From Theobroma cacao (taxonomy: Eukaryota; Streptophyta; Magnoliopsida; Malvales; Malvaceae), in assembly GCF_000208745.1 (NCBI RefSeq), contig NC_030858.1, forward strand, positions 1,444,597 to 1,508,596: a stretch of DNA of 64,000 bases, read 5' to 3'. The notes under the pieces are model-generated. The model searched no databases and was not told the DNA's origin. It worked only from the letters and a program-made list of their open reading frames with translations. The position numbers were made by a program, and so were the translations under genes. Shown here piece after piece: positions 1 through 11,655 of this stretch (its first letter is position 1; the number at the start of each line of letters is the position of its first letter).

Positions 1-132
1 CATAGACAGATAATTAAAGAATCCTAGGCACTGGAATAATAAAGTGGACGCATGTACTCGTCAAAGTACTCATCACGATCCACAAAAACAATGGCATTGA
101 GAGCATAGATTATCCCAGGAATGTATCCCAGA
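1..132 (-). pseudogene. 5'-truncated RCI2/Pmp3 copy (exon 2 remnant)
   Basis: Read on the minus strand, this stretch encodes the C-terminal half of an RCI2/Pmp3 protein (second helix, then the VDRDEYFDEY tail and a stop at 24-26). It closely matches exon 2 and the start of the 3' UTR of the complete RCI2 gene at 3808-4131. Resemblance stops near 130: the start of exon 2, its acceptor and all of exon 1 are missing upstream, and unrelated sequence follows. A one-base length difference lies near the break. It sits just downstream of the SKIP1-like stop codon, so it may be transcribed as part of that 3' UTR. The match reaches the left edge, so its full length is unknown. I infer a partial tandem duplicate. 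Confidence 0.75.
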
Positions 133-197
133 AAAGTTGATTCAGAATACAGTAATACACAAATACAAAGCTAAGAAATTGAAATCATGTTCCTTCC

Positions 198-1215
198 CTA
201 GATTCGGAAAACATCAGTTTGGAACCTCTCATCATACAATCTCCAATGTCCATACCGCTCAGTATGAAAAACTGACCTGGGTATATATAAATGCGGCTTC
301 TTTACTTCTTTCAAATCTTTCAAACTCGATGTCGCATTGACAATATCCCGACTAGTCAAGTTAGCACATCCAAACAAATCCAAAAACTCAAGTTTCAAAC
401 ACCCTTCACAGATCGAACCAAGACCTTTAGCGGATAATTTCGAGAATCTGATTTCAAGATGTTCCAGTTGAGGCATGAATTTCCCGATTGCAGCTGCTTC
501 TGTATCCCCATCTTGTGGACACGCATTTAGATAATCATTGGGAACAATTCCCACGTGTTGCGACGGGTCTAACCAATTCATCAGGTTCCGTTTTAGGACC
601 GTTAGATTGGGACAGTTCCGACCAATTAACATCAGAGATTCGTGCGATATTTCGTAGCAGTAACTGATGTCGAGTTGTTTAAGGTTCCGACAATGATACG
701 CTACTTGAGCAATCGAGGCATCGGTCACGTGAGGACAGCTTTTTATAGAAAGAACTTGGAGATTTGGACACCTGGCATAAAAATTGAAAAATCAAAGATG
801 GAAATTTAGGAAAAAATGGAAAACAATAAACGAAGTCGTAGATGAGATACCTTTGAGCGGCGAAGTTGAGAGAAAGATCGGAGCAGTGACGGGTAAGGAT
901 CTTGGTTAGATTGCCGTTGCTCCATGATATAACGGATCGGAGCATGGAGTCGATTTTTCTTTCGAACTCGGGGGTCCACCAGCGGGGTGACTCGGCGGAG
1001 GAATCGAACCGAGTTTCGAGATCGAACACGGAGTTTAGAGTGGGATCCTTGCAGGCGTTGAGCCATGGTTTGCAGACAAGCATAGGGCCCGTCCATCGGT
1101 GCTCGAAAGTGAGTCGTGAAAGGATGTTGACGAGGCACTCGTCGGTTAACTCGGCCCAGTCGGAGATGAGTCCAGACTCGGTGTCTGTTTCCCCTGTTCC
1201 TTCTTTACCCTCCAT
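198..1215 (-). CDS. SKIP1: F-box/LRR protein, SKIP1-like
   Basis: Two exons, 1215-851 and 771-198, joined by a GT-AG intron of 79 bp, give 312 residues. The N-terminus carries an F-box (about residues 15-60, with WAELTDECLVNILSRL and later LVCKPWLNAC). After it come leucine-rich repeats of the cysteine-containing type (CPNLQVLSIKSC, CRNLKQLDISYC, CLKLEFLDLFGC). This family supplies the substrate-recognition subunit of SCF ubiquitin ligases: the F-box binds SKP1/ASK and the LRRs bind the target. SKIP1 in Arabidopsis was named for SKP1 interaction; its substrate is not evident from sequence. The start ATG at 1215 precedes an acidic leader and is the first in frame. A G-box lies about 140 bp upstream. 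Confidence 0.9.
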
Positions 1216-1354
1216 GTTCAGGAGACCACTTTGGGAAGCCCCAAGCAGTTTTTTCTCTTGTTAAACGATAGGTTGTGTGGATAACAAGTTGGATAATACG
1301 GTAATTTTACAAGGAAAGGCGCCCTATCTAGTTATTGGTTACCGCTTGGCAGTA

Positions 1355-1360
1355 CACGTG
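1355..1360. promoter_or_regulatory. G-box (CACGTG) upstream of SKIP1-like gene
   Basis: A palindromic ACACGTGT sits about 140 bp upstream of the SKIP1-like ATG. G-boxes bind bZIP and bHLH factors. Position is suggestive only; nothing else proves function. Confidence 0.35.
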
Positions 1361-3807
1361 TTCGCTGATTCTTTTTTCTGAAATCTTTAGCAACTTTTGC
1401 TTTTGGTTTTTTTTTTATTTAATAAGCTTGGCTTGTATCTTTTATAATTTAAATTTTGTATGCTTTTTTTTAATTAGTATGATGTAAAAATTTTTCTTAA
1501 TTAGTAAGTTATGAATAATTTCAATCTTTATAAAAAATTAAATCATTATTTGTATCATTAAAATTATCAAAATATTTTTAATTTAAAATTATCTTATTTA
1601 TTTATATTTAAAAATTATTTTATAATTTTATTAAGTAAAATATGTAAAATATAATATTTAAAAATTTTATAACTATTCAAAAAAATCTTTATTCCATTAA
1701 TTGCATTCAATCAAAGTCTCCATACTTTAATTTTGAAATAAAAAAAACTCTTATAATTAATAATTAATTAATTATCAATAAAAATATTATTTTTTATTTT
1801 ATAGTCACACGATGACCTTAAACCCGAAGGTACAGGGACTTTAACTTTTTATAATCTGCGTGGTACCAATTGAGAAAAAAATATTTAAAAGATATAAATT
1901 GAGGCAAGAAAATCCCAAAATTTTGAATTGAAGTTTCAACTTCATTGATTTGTCAATCAAGCATAGAGATCGGTTTGAATACAAGAAAGCTATGCAATCA
2001 TATTGCAATTTGCCCAAAGGGGGGTTCTGGTCCTCTTGGAGAAGATAGGATTTCTAAAAGGAAAATCTACCCTATCATTATCCATCGTTGCCCATAGAAA
2101 TCATCAGCCATTTGATTAAAGTTTCTCACTTGACATGTTCTCACCAATATAGTGGATAAACTACTTTCCTTCCCTACATCCATGGCCTCTTTGGATTGCT
2201 CAAGGCTGACCCCACTGTCACAAATACCAATCATCATATAAAAACCATACTTTGTTCAGTCACAATGACTCAGACTGAACCCCACATTGGATCATATTTA
2301 AAGATGATTCACTTCCTACTTACCCTTACTTAGACCTTTGTTGGCTACATGGGGTTCAAAAAGGCTTCAGCTTAAGGAACATGAAATAGCTGAGTAGCAC
2401 CTCACTAGAGGCTTTAAACCCACATTAAGTATCAGAACATTCTACAAACATCTGTTATCCTCCCGCATATTGTATAAATTTACAAGTATCAAGATAGTAT
2501 ACCAGCAAAGAAGCAAAGATTTTGTCTAGTAGTTCCCATCACCATTTGATATCAATTACAATCTACTGTTGAGTAACTGTTGAACAGGATTTTTGCATCA
2601 AATAGTGACTAACTGCAATGAACAAGAGTTCAGACTTCAGAAAACCAGAAATGGTTATTATGCAGGAAAGAGACAACGCAAACAGGCTAATTGTGAAGCA
2701 AAGATGTAGAGCTACCATGTCTATGTGCAGTAAGGTAGACAGCACAGTGTTTGACAAAGCGCTGAGAGAGAATAAGACTAAGCAGACAAGTTGGTCTATA
2801 AGGTATAGGCTATGAAAGGAACAGGCTGTAGCTAGCTCACAAAATAAGAAGATTAGAAGATTAAATCTAAACCTACAACGAGGATGGTCATTGAGGAAGT
2901 AGATGGCAGAAACTTAATAGGAAACTTCTATCTTACATGTAAAATCAACTTATTGGAACAAAAAGAACAATAATAAGAGTCTTCCATTTTTCTTCTAGTC
3001 ATTTGATATCAACTTAACCCCTAGTTTTTTTCAATTAACTGCAAAAATTCCGGTCACAGAGTATCTAAAAGATTGATTATTAACTGCAGACATTTAGACA
3101 TCCAGAGTAAGTTTTAGGAACACAAGGATACTCAATGCTTAAAGTGAAATTTGGAGGAATTTGCAATAACAAGGAAACTAAAACTCCAAAGTTTTACTAC
3201 TTGTCTAGCACATGATCTGGGGAAGAAACAGATTGAAACCTTCCATTTTCCAGGTTCCGCCAAGTTTCCAACCAATTATTGCTTATACAGGAAGTTAAGA
3301 CATGCCCTTAAGAGTTAAGAAGACATTCATACACATCTCATCTCTGTCATCTGACTCAATTCCAAAGAAACACAGTCCCATATTTCAGTATGACAAAATA
3401 CAAAGTTTGTACTGTCTAACTGATATACCAAAGCAGAACAAAATACTACGTTCAGACAGGGATTGAGTATGAGATCCTAATCTCTCATGTATCCTCGTCC
3501 TAACAACAATACCTAGCAGCAATTCTACTTCTGGGTATGAAGCAGATCATCTATTCTCATGTTTCGATATACAGCATTTGACATACGATAAAAACAAGAT
3601 CACTAAAGGTGGATTGCATTAAGTTAAAATCAAGTAATTAATCAAAACACTGGTGAATCCAACCAAGACCAAAGGGCCATCATAATAGCAAAAACATGAA
3701 GATCAACTAAAGAGTTGCAACACATCAACATCAAGTCAAAACACAAAAGTAAGGAGTTTAAACATCATCATATTACAGCATAGAGAGATCATTAAAGAAA
3801 GGCCAGG
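1361..3807. other. Intergenic, no gene seen
   Basis: The part from 1380 to 1870 is very AT-rich and resembles another AT-rich block near 4870-5100 (both contain a run built on TTATAATTAATNATTAATTA). The part from 1900 to 3800 has ordinary composition but no ORF with recognisable protein content on either strand. It may hold the RCI2 3' UTR near 3800 and noncoding transcripts, which I cannot show. Confidence 0.5.
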
Positions 3808-4131
3808 CTAGGCACTGGAATAATAGAGTGGACGCCTGTACTCATCAAAGTACTCATCCCGATCCACAAAAACAATGGCGTAGAGAGCATAGATTATCCC
3901 AGGTACGTATCCCAGAATCGTCAACAGCAGACAAATGCAGAACTCCACCTGCAAAAACCATCAAACCCAAAACTCACCAAATCAAATCGAAACCTCAAAC
4001 AGGACAATCCAAAAAGATGGGCGAGAGAGAAAACTACTGACGCTGCAACAACCATGCCTTAAGCAAACCCCCAGGGGAGGGAGCAAAACCGCGATCAGGA
4101 GCTCACAGCAAATTTCGCAGCGAGAAGGCAT
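3808..4131 (-). CDS. RCI2: RCI2/Pmp3 small hydrophobic membrane protein, long-tail form
   Basis: Exons 4131-4042 and 3948-3808 (phase-0 GT-AG intron of 93 bp) encode 76 residues. Two membrane helices surround the family signature PPLGVCLRHGC, and the second helix ends in GYVPGIIYALYAIVFV. A charged tail, DRDEYFDEYRRPLYYSSA, follows; this marks the longer subgroup of about 70-77 residues rather than the 54-residue RCI2A/B type. The Pmp3/RCI2 family (UPF0057) consists of plasma-membrane proteolipids that affect membrane potential and Na+/K+ balance and are often induced by cold, salt or ABA. The start is the first in-frame ATG. A truncated copy of exon 2 lies at 1-132, so the locus has duplicated; Arabidopsis also has neighbouring copies (At4g30650/At4g30660, from memory). 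Confidence 0.93.
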
Positions 4132-4386
4132 GTTGGGTTATGTGAAAGATCAAGCAACAGGTAAGAAAAAGGGGCTTTATCTAAACACTTTTGATCTTGT
4201 GGCTTTTCAGATTGGATGTCGAAAGCAACGAAGTTAAGACCTTAATGGAGAAGAAAACAAAAGAGATTTCGTTGGATGCTCCTGTCCCCCAACACTCGAT
4301 TCCAACTTCTATAATCATAGACCGTCCATTTTTTCTTTTTTGGGGATTACAGATTAACATTCGGTAATGATTACTTCAAAATGTGT

Positions 4387-4392
4387 CACGTG
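4387..4392. promoter_or_regulatory. G-box / ABRE core upstream of RCI2
   Basis: A TCACGTGC lies about 256 bp upstream of the RCI2 ATG. CACGTG is the core bound by ABF/bZIP factors, which would fit the ABA and cold response known for this family, but that link is inference. Confidence 0.35.
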
Positions 4393-5732
4393 CTAGTTTG
4401 ATTGAGAAATAGTCTGGATTTTGCTTACAAATTATAAACCAAATTAAATACTTCTAATGGACCAAAAATAATTACCCCTAAAACCTATGAAAGCAACTGA
4501 TTTTTATATTAAAAAAATTAGAGCAATTAAATTAATTTGTTTAAGGAAAAAAATAAATTATTACTATAACAAATAATGTAGTTGGATATTAAGATAATAT
4601 AAATACAATAAACAATTATATGTGTATGTGTTTGTTTTTTTTTCTAATGCTTGTGAAGTAATTTTGTGTTCTCATATGACTCATATGTTTTATTGTATAG
4701 TTTCAAATTTAATAAGACTAGTAAATTTAGTTTATTTGTTTTCATTATTTTAAAAAATAACCTTTTGTAAACTAAATACTTGTGATAAATGATTGGTTTT
4801 TTTCATCATATTTAAAAAAGAAATATATCAAATAAGATTATCGATAAATTAAGAGATTATAAATAATAGATATAATACTTTAAAAATTTTAAAAAATTAT
4901 TAAAAAAATTTAAATAAAACATTATTTTTAAGTTACGTTCAATTAAATTTTTCCATTTTTATTTTTAAATTAAATATATTTTATAATTAATTATTAATTA
5001 ATTATCATTATTTAAAATATTACTTATTATTTTAAACTCATAAAACACTAACGTGAAATATAAAAAATATCATATGATCATGTTAACATATTACGTTAAT
5101 TACATATAACATAAAATAGTAAATGTTGTTTTTTATAAATAATAATTAAAATTTAATTAAATATAATAAAATAATAATTTATTAGATAATTTAAAATTTT
5201 TATATTATGTTTAATTTTTTTAAAAAAATTTGTAGGAAAACTATCTTTTCCTAAATTAGTGCACTTTGAATTACATTTTAGACAAAAAGAAAAAAAAAAG
5301 GCCAATATGGCAATGAATCTACTTTTACCATTTGTACACTTTTAAGTTTTAAAAGGATTTTGTTATCCTTTTTTAAAAGTGAAAAGCATCCACATATATT
5401 AATTTTTAATTTGTGCAGGATAAACAAATATTAAAATAAGTCATTTTGAAACGTGGCACATTTTGATTCGCTATTAGATTCCTCCCCTTTTCCCCCTGTG
5501 CTCGTCACCTACCCGAACATGAAACTTTCCCGTGCGAACACTCTGCCCGAAGCTCCTCGCGTCACTTCTAATACTGCCCGCCCAGGGGCTTTGTAAACAT
5601 TTCGCCCACGCTCATCGTCAGCGTCTATAACGAACGGCCTTTGGTCTCTTTAAATAACATTTTTTTAATTTGCAATGATTCTCCCTGACTGAACTAAGAA
5701 CTCTTTCAACTGAGAAACCTCGAATCTTAGAA
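4393..5732. other. Intergenic between divergent RCI2 and zinc-finger genes
   Basis: An AT-rich block (about 4430-5300) shares short runs with 1500-1800. The GC-richer end (5480-5732) is probably the promoter and 5' UTR of the zinc-finger gene. No coding sequence is recognisable. Confidence 0.5.
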
Positions 5733-8078
5733 ATGGAGTTCAAATTCAGAGCGGTCGATAAGCGACCGCCGAATTGCTTTTCGTATTCTTCTTCAAGCTT
5801 CAATTACTTGTCGGGTCAAGCATTTCGACCCAATCCCAGGTTCGACTTCAACCGAAGCCGACCCGACCAGGTCCAGCGGGAATTAGAGAAGGCACAAATT
5901 AGGGAAGAGATAATCGCGTCGGAAATCGCACGTCGGAGAGCCTTAGAAGCCGAAGTGAGAAGGGAGATGATGGCGGAGAGAGAGATGGCGGCCATGCACA
6001 TGGCGAGGGAGACGGCCTTATCTTTCGAACACAGGCTCACGATGCGGCTCGACCCTAGGCGTCCTTTCATGCATCATTTCTCTAACCACCACCGCTGGTG
6101 GAGTGAGGAGCGTTTGGATTTGTTGCCACCGCTTCCGCCGCCTCCGCCGCCGATGTTGCCTTCACGGGTGACAGAGGTTTTGGACACTCAGATGAAGGCT
6201 ACTTCGGAGGGAAACAAGAATAAATTGATTATACTGGTAAGCCTTGGAATTAGTAAATTCAACATCATGTTTCATCATCAGATAAAAGATAAATTTTTCT
6301 TGAAAGTTTAAAGCCATAAGCTTAAACAAACTTCATACAATGACTTCATCGTCACTTAGTTTGTCATGAAAGAATCTAAAGCAAAATGTCCATAAACATG
6401 GCAAAGTCTTCTCCATCCCTGAATCACCCTTTTGCCTATTTTGGTTAGGTAATTTGTTTCTGTTGCTTTTGTTGTTTTGCCTTTGATGATGTTTGCTATT
6501 GGCATATGACATGGTATCACCGCATTGGGTAATCCTTTCACTTGTGGACTGAAAATTCAGAAGTTAGTCCTAATGTGGCATTGCAGTCATTGATCATGAA
6601 GGTGTATTTCCTAGATTTCTATGGCTGCTGTTGCTCATTGTGACATCATGTTACAGCGACTTGTTGGAGAATATTATAGATTGATGATGGCTTTGCTGTC
6701 CCTTAGGCACAGTTGTTTCACTTCCTGTTTACGTATAGCATCCAGCTTACAACAATGTGGGGCTCATTGTCCACCATGGTTGTGACAGAAGTGGTTTATG
6801 TGTTTATTAGATGTGATGTTATTCCTTCGAGAAGGCTACCTAGTGTTTTTGTAGAAAACCTTTATGCTTCCCTTGTGTCAAGTAATATGGTACATATGTA
6901 TATATGTTCGCCCCTAAATTTCTACATGGATCATATAAAAATGTTTAGAAGCGCAATAGATTTTGCATGGAACTTTCAGCAACCTCTGGTGCTTTGAATC
7001 TTGGTATTAAGCTCTTATCAGTTATTGTTGGTTCCACTTGTGCCAAAGAAAAAATGTAAATTAGCTTACATGATTGATGACTTACCATCTCTGAGGTCTT
7101 ATGCTGCATTTTCTGACTGATTCAGTTAAAAGTAAGGTAGTATCAAGTTAAATTTGTCCTTAGTTGAAGAGGAAGAGGGTGGAGTGATTTGGAAATATTT
7201 ATAAATTTTTTCCCTTGTTAATTGATTAGCATCACACCTTTTTGGTTATATATCCTTCATTGAGTATCCCATTGCAGGCTAAGCCTGATCCTAATCGTGT
7301 TGTTGGAGCAAAGCGGAAAACACCACCTCTTGCTGGTGAGCTGCCTCTGCCTTTAATTAATTTAAAGAAGAAACCGGACGAGGAATGGAGTTGTGCTGTT
7401 TGTCAGGTCAGCGCCACAAGTGAGAAAGGTTTGACTGAACACCTACAAGGTAGGAAGCACAAGGCTAAGGAAGCAAGGCTTAGGGCTGAGAGGATGGAGA
7501 AGAACTCTAATACCAATACCACAAGATTACCAAAAAAACCCAGAAAGCGTCCCAAGGTTGCAGAGACAGAGACAGATAAGAAATTAACTCAACTTAATAA
7601 AAATGTGGATGGTTCAGACCAGAAACTGGAGGAAAGAGAAAAGTTAAAGAATAAAGAGGATGAGCTGCCGGTTCAGAAAAAGGAGGCAGAAAGGTTTAGG
7701 AAGAAAAATGGGAATGCAAATAGCCTTATGAAGAAACATGGACTAATGGCAGTGGATAAGGTGGAGAGGACACCAGAATTTAGAAAAAAGAAGAGATTTA
7801 AGTTTTGGTGTGAAATGTGTTTGGTTGGTGCATATTCTGAGGTGGTAATGGAAACTCATAAAAAGGGGAAGAGGCACATTGCTCGAGTCCAGGAACATGA
7901 CGAAAACAATGCAGCCGCGCCTGCTACCACCACCACCACCAATACAGTCACTGAGCAGGCATCCCCTGATTTTACTCAGATGCCAAATGACACTGATGTG
8001 GTAGCCAACGAAGCAAAGGATAAGCAAATGGATGTTTCTGAGACAGATTTTTGTAATTATTTTCCTGTTGTAAATTGA
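5733..8078 (+). CDS. Protein with two U1/zf-met-type C2H2 zinc fingers
   Basis: Exons 5733-6236 and 7278-8078 (phase-0 intron of 1041 bp) give 434 residues. The N-terminal exon has an Arg/Glu-rich helix (about 50-110, RREMMAEREMAAMHMARE) and a polyproline run near 133-140. The second exon carries two fingers spaced C-x2-C-x12-H-x5-H: C207, C210, H223, H229, and C346, C349, H362, H368, the second within CEMCLVGAYSEVVMETHKKG. They are separated by a Lys/Glu-rich linker with basic clusters that could be nuclear signals. This spacing marks the U1/matrin (zf-met, zf-JAZ) class, known to bind double-stranded or structured RNA. A short Thr run follows the second finger. Plant databases call similar proteins zinc finger RNA-binding or UBP1-associated; I cannot assign a specific role. 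Confidence 0.85.
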
Positions 8079-9144
8079 TTGGCAGAAGTGTAGACAAAAC
8101 CAACTCTCCAGACTTGGTTTGGGAGCTGTGAAAATTGCTCTCTGCACCTTTGTACTATCTGAGACTTTTAATTAGATGTTGGTTTTTTATCTGAAATCCA
8201 AAATTTAACGAGGTGACCAAGGATTTGCAGTAAAAATACCATTAATTTGACCCTGCTGCACCTCTCAGAGAGCAGATAACCAGGTCTCTGAATTTAGCTG
8301 AAGCTGGATAGGACCAATGCTTTTCCGGCAGGTGTGCAACTGGTTAATCTCCAAGAAATTTGGTTGGAAATTTCTCATAACAGTGTGTATTTCTACCGAC
8401 AGTTACAAGGTCCTTAATCCTATTGATAGAGAGTAGTAACAGAAGGGGCGACGGCAACCCTTAATTACCTTAAACAAAGGATGGCTATTAACATCCCTGT
8501 CCAAGGCCTAAACATCGGGTTTCATTGTGGTATCACAATCAGATTCTGGAGGGTGCATGAAGTGAGCATTAACCTAACATTTAAACTCCCATCCTTTGTG
8601 ACATCTGAACTAACTTCACCGAGCGCTTCGGCATCAATCTGTGTCTGCATTTGCTTCATGGCCTCGGTGAGGACCCACCCACGGTGGATTTTCGTTTGCA
8701 AATTCTGATCGAAAGTGACAACAAACTTGCAGGCTACTCCAAATTTTTACCCAATTCACGTACAAAAAGGGAGCAGCCGGCACCTTGGATTGCTCAGCAA
8801 ATGTAAAACTAGGCGGCTAAGGAACAAAACTTGGGAATCTCTCAACAAACTTTCACACCACCAATCACCAATTTGCTTCTCGATTACTCCCACCAAACAA
8901 GACCCGCATTCATGATACAAGTAAACAGCACTTTCGTTGAGAACATATCTGATTCCCAAAGCATCATATTTTTTTTATATTATATATATTTATCTATAGA
9001 AATTTAACAGATGCAACTATATTTTCTTTACAGAAGAGAAGAAAGAGCATCAGAGCTATTAAGAATCGGGCAGGAGGCAAGCTAAACTCACCAAGTCCCA
9101 ACCCCTCCAAAATAAGCACCTCTATTACAAGTACAGTAAGAGAC
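8079..9144. other. Intergenic between convergent genes
   Basis: It holds the 3' flanks of the zinc-finger gene (+) and the DLNQ-repeat gene (-), with an AT-rich run near 8968-8998. No gene is recognised. Confidence 0.5.
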
Positions 9145-10886
9145 TTAAACCCTCAATGCCACCGGATCTTGCCATGTGATCTTTCTTTTTGCAACTCGGT
9201 TTGGCCCGTTTCCAGTGTTCCTGCAGGCTGATATTTTAATATCATTGTGCTGCTCATCAGCTCCGATTCTCATTGAACTTTTCTTGAATTCCTCTATTCT
9301 CATTGAATTATCACTAGCCTGTAGTTCTTCCTCCTCTCTCTGCAATGAAACAAAATTTAGGAGGCATTAGCACATGATAAAAGATTATCGCATCTCAATT
9401 TTACTGACAACGACTTGTAATAGTTACAAATTGATTACCGAAATCTGGTTTAAGTCAAAAATCGGTGTCATGCTTCGAGCAGTGGCTTCCTTTCCACTGT
9501 AAACCCTTTCCCTCTGGTTTAAGTCAAGAACTGGTAAAGAACTTCGCAGCAAAGTAACTTCCTTTCCGTTCAAAATTTTCTGCTGCTTCTGGTTTAAGTC
9601 AAACATCAGAGAAGGATGAGTGAAAGTGGTTTCCTTTTCACTGTAAGTCTTTCCCTTTTGGTTCAAATCAAAACCTGTAGCTAGGCGTTGCATAGTTCGT
9701 TCCTTTCCGGTAGATTTCTTTTCCTTCATATTTGATTTACTTCTAATCACCAAATTCTGTGGTTGCACAATGTTTTTTTGGGCTGGTGTGTTTGAAGATT
9801 GGTTTTGCATCAAGAACTTGTGCCTCCGTTTCAAAAACCTAAGAACAAAAATAGGGTCAAAACTCACAATATTAACTCATAATTGTGATTCTAAAGTCCT
9901 GCAAAATCCTACAAACTCATGGAGGAACAAAATCATACCGGACTTCAGCCAACAGGGTCAATTTTTGCTCTTTCATCATCTGCAACTTCTTTCTCATGGC
10001 CTCTGTTTCCTGAAAAACACAAAGCACATAAAAATTTAGTTTATACTCTGGCCTTAAGGCAAGTGTTCAAGCAAAGTAATAGTAATGGAAATCATCAAAA
10101 GATGTCAAAGTTGATAAAAGCAACAGAGCCTTCAATTTTCCTTTTGGAGGAAGGAGGGTTTAAAGGTATAGCCCTTTGTAGTTAGTGTGAAGCAAGCAAT
10201 GATAAGAACTTAAGGATTTAGGTGGAAACATTCAATAATTTTATCATCAAACCTTGCAGAAAACAACCAAAAAATTACATATAATCACCTTGATCAATCC
10301 AACCTATGAAAGCTTGTTGGATCAAAAGACTACTAGAGGAGCTATTTCAATTTCTTTTTCAGGTTTCACAGCTGACAGCTAAGAAAATTTAGAAAATTCA
10401 AGTACAAAAAGGGTAAATTTCATTGTAGGTAGGGGATATTAACATAGAACATGAATCAAAAAGTCATTTCCTCCTCAAAAGAACTACAGGCACAAAACTA
10501 AAACGCAAAAGTCTGACAATACCACATAAGAGACGCATATAAAAGAAACATAATTTCCTAGCAGGGATGAGGGAAGATCTCCATCAACTTGAGACCAAAT
10601 CATAAGATCCAAACAATCATTTCCTCTTCTTATTCTCAACCAAAATACTAAAGACAAGAACATAAATTAAGAAAACCCAGAGGACTATAAACACCGGATC
10701 TAATGAAATCTGAAAGAAGTAACTCCAAATCTAAACAATCCGCAAAAAAGTTATTACCTTGTGCAAGTCTTCAAAGTCTTGCATAAGGCTCTGGTGCTTG
10801 AACCTGGTCCTTTGGTCCTCATACGTAGCATATGGAGAATACTCCATAGCAGCAACAGCAGCAGCAACCCCTTTCAGCTTCTTCAT
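9145..10886 (-). CDS. Plant-specific protein with coiled coil and four DLNQ repeats
   Basis: Four exons (10886-10758, 10009-9939, 9838-9439, 9339-9145) give 264 residues with all frames closing. The N-terminus (MKKLKGVAAAVAAMEYSPYA) and the following basic helix (about 25-80, MRKKLQMMKEQKLTLLAEV, then FLKRRHKFL) look like a coiled coil. Exon 3 encodes four imperfect repeats of 23-25 residues, each a GKE-x-T-like element followed by a hydrophobic-DLNQ motif (DLNQ at 124, 147, 172 and 195). The C-terminal exon is acidic, then basic (RVAKRKITW). I believe the Arabidopsis counterparts are the unnamed genes At4g30630/At5g57910 by position. DLN resembles the core of the DLNxxP EAR repression motif, but the proline is absent. 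Function unknown; probably nuclear or regulatory, an inference only. Confidence 0.8.
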
Positions 10887-11100
10887 GTTTCAGATCACAG
10901 GGGTGAGGTTAAGAGAAGAACTCAGAAGGCCAAAATAAGGAAATATGGACAAGAGAAAGAGAAAAGGGAAGAAAGAAGAGTATTTGATGAGAAGGAAGAA
11001 AGAAAGAGATATGGGCAAGAAATAATAAAAGGAAAGAATAAGTGTAGAGAGAGAGATAAGAGAAAGATAAACAAGAAAAGAGAGAGAGAGAGAGAGACAG
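10887..11100 (-). promoter_or_regulatory. Purine/pyrimidine-biased leader with GA repeats
   Basis: Directly upstream of the DLNQ-repeat gene, the plus strand is almost pure purine from about 10915 to 11100, with an (AG)n run at 11079-11097. As transcribed from the minus strand this is a CT-rich 5' leader, common in plant promoters and 5' UTRs. GAGA-binding (BPC) factors recognise such runs; binding here is inference. Confidence 0.4.
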
Positions 11101-11397
11101 GAAGGTTCTCGCTTTCCTGTTTTCTCTGTGAAAACTCTGACCGAGACAAAGAAAACCCAAAGAAGCCCACATAACTCGGTGAAAAAAATGTTTCTTTTGA
11201 AAGTTGAGACAGTGATGAAGATGGGATTTTTTGGGGGGTTNGAGTGAGAAGAGAGAGGGTAGTTTTTGTTGAGGTGGTTTGGTTTGGAGGACATTTGAAG
11301 ACATCTATCTTCTCTTTCTTTCCGTTCTCTCTCTATCTTTCCTTTCTTTTTTGTTTTTCTTCTACATAAATTTTGGTCCAGCTGGGCCATTGAAGAA

Positions 11398-11417
11398 AGA
11401 GAGAGAGAGAGAGAGAG
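11398..11417. repeat. (GA)n microsatellite
   Basis: About ten GA units in a purine-rich intergenic stretch. Confidence 0.9.
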
Positions 11418-11630
11418 TTGGGTGGTGTGTGGACTCTTCTTTGTTTTTGAAGAGGGTGCGTGGAGTTTCCATGTTTCTTCTTTTCTTTGTATTTGGTGTG
11501 TTTTTCCCCTGTGTAGAGAGAGAAAGGAAAGAAAGTTTTTTTCTCTCTCTTAGAGAGAGATGGTCTTTGATACGAGAAGGGTGGGCTGAAAAAAGCAGGA
11601 GGATAAAATAGGATGATGCTGTTTTCTGAT

Positions 11631-11655
11631 GTGTTGTTGTTGTTGTTGTTGTTGC
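11631..11655. repeat. (TTG)n microsatellite
   Basis: A run of TGT/TTG triplets in intergenic DNA. On the minus strand it would read as polyGln, but I see no surrounding gene. Confidence 0.85.

Noticed and set aside
10890..11390. 166-codon minus-strand open frame (Leu/Ser/Phe-rich)
   Set aside because: It is the translation of the CT-rich leader of the DLNQ-repeat gene; low complexity, and overlaps in three frames.
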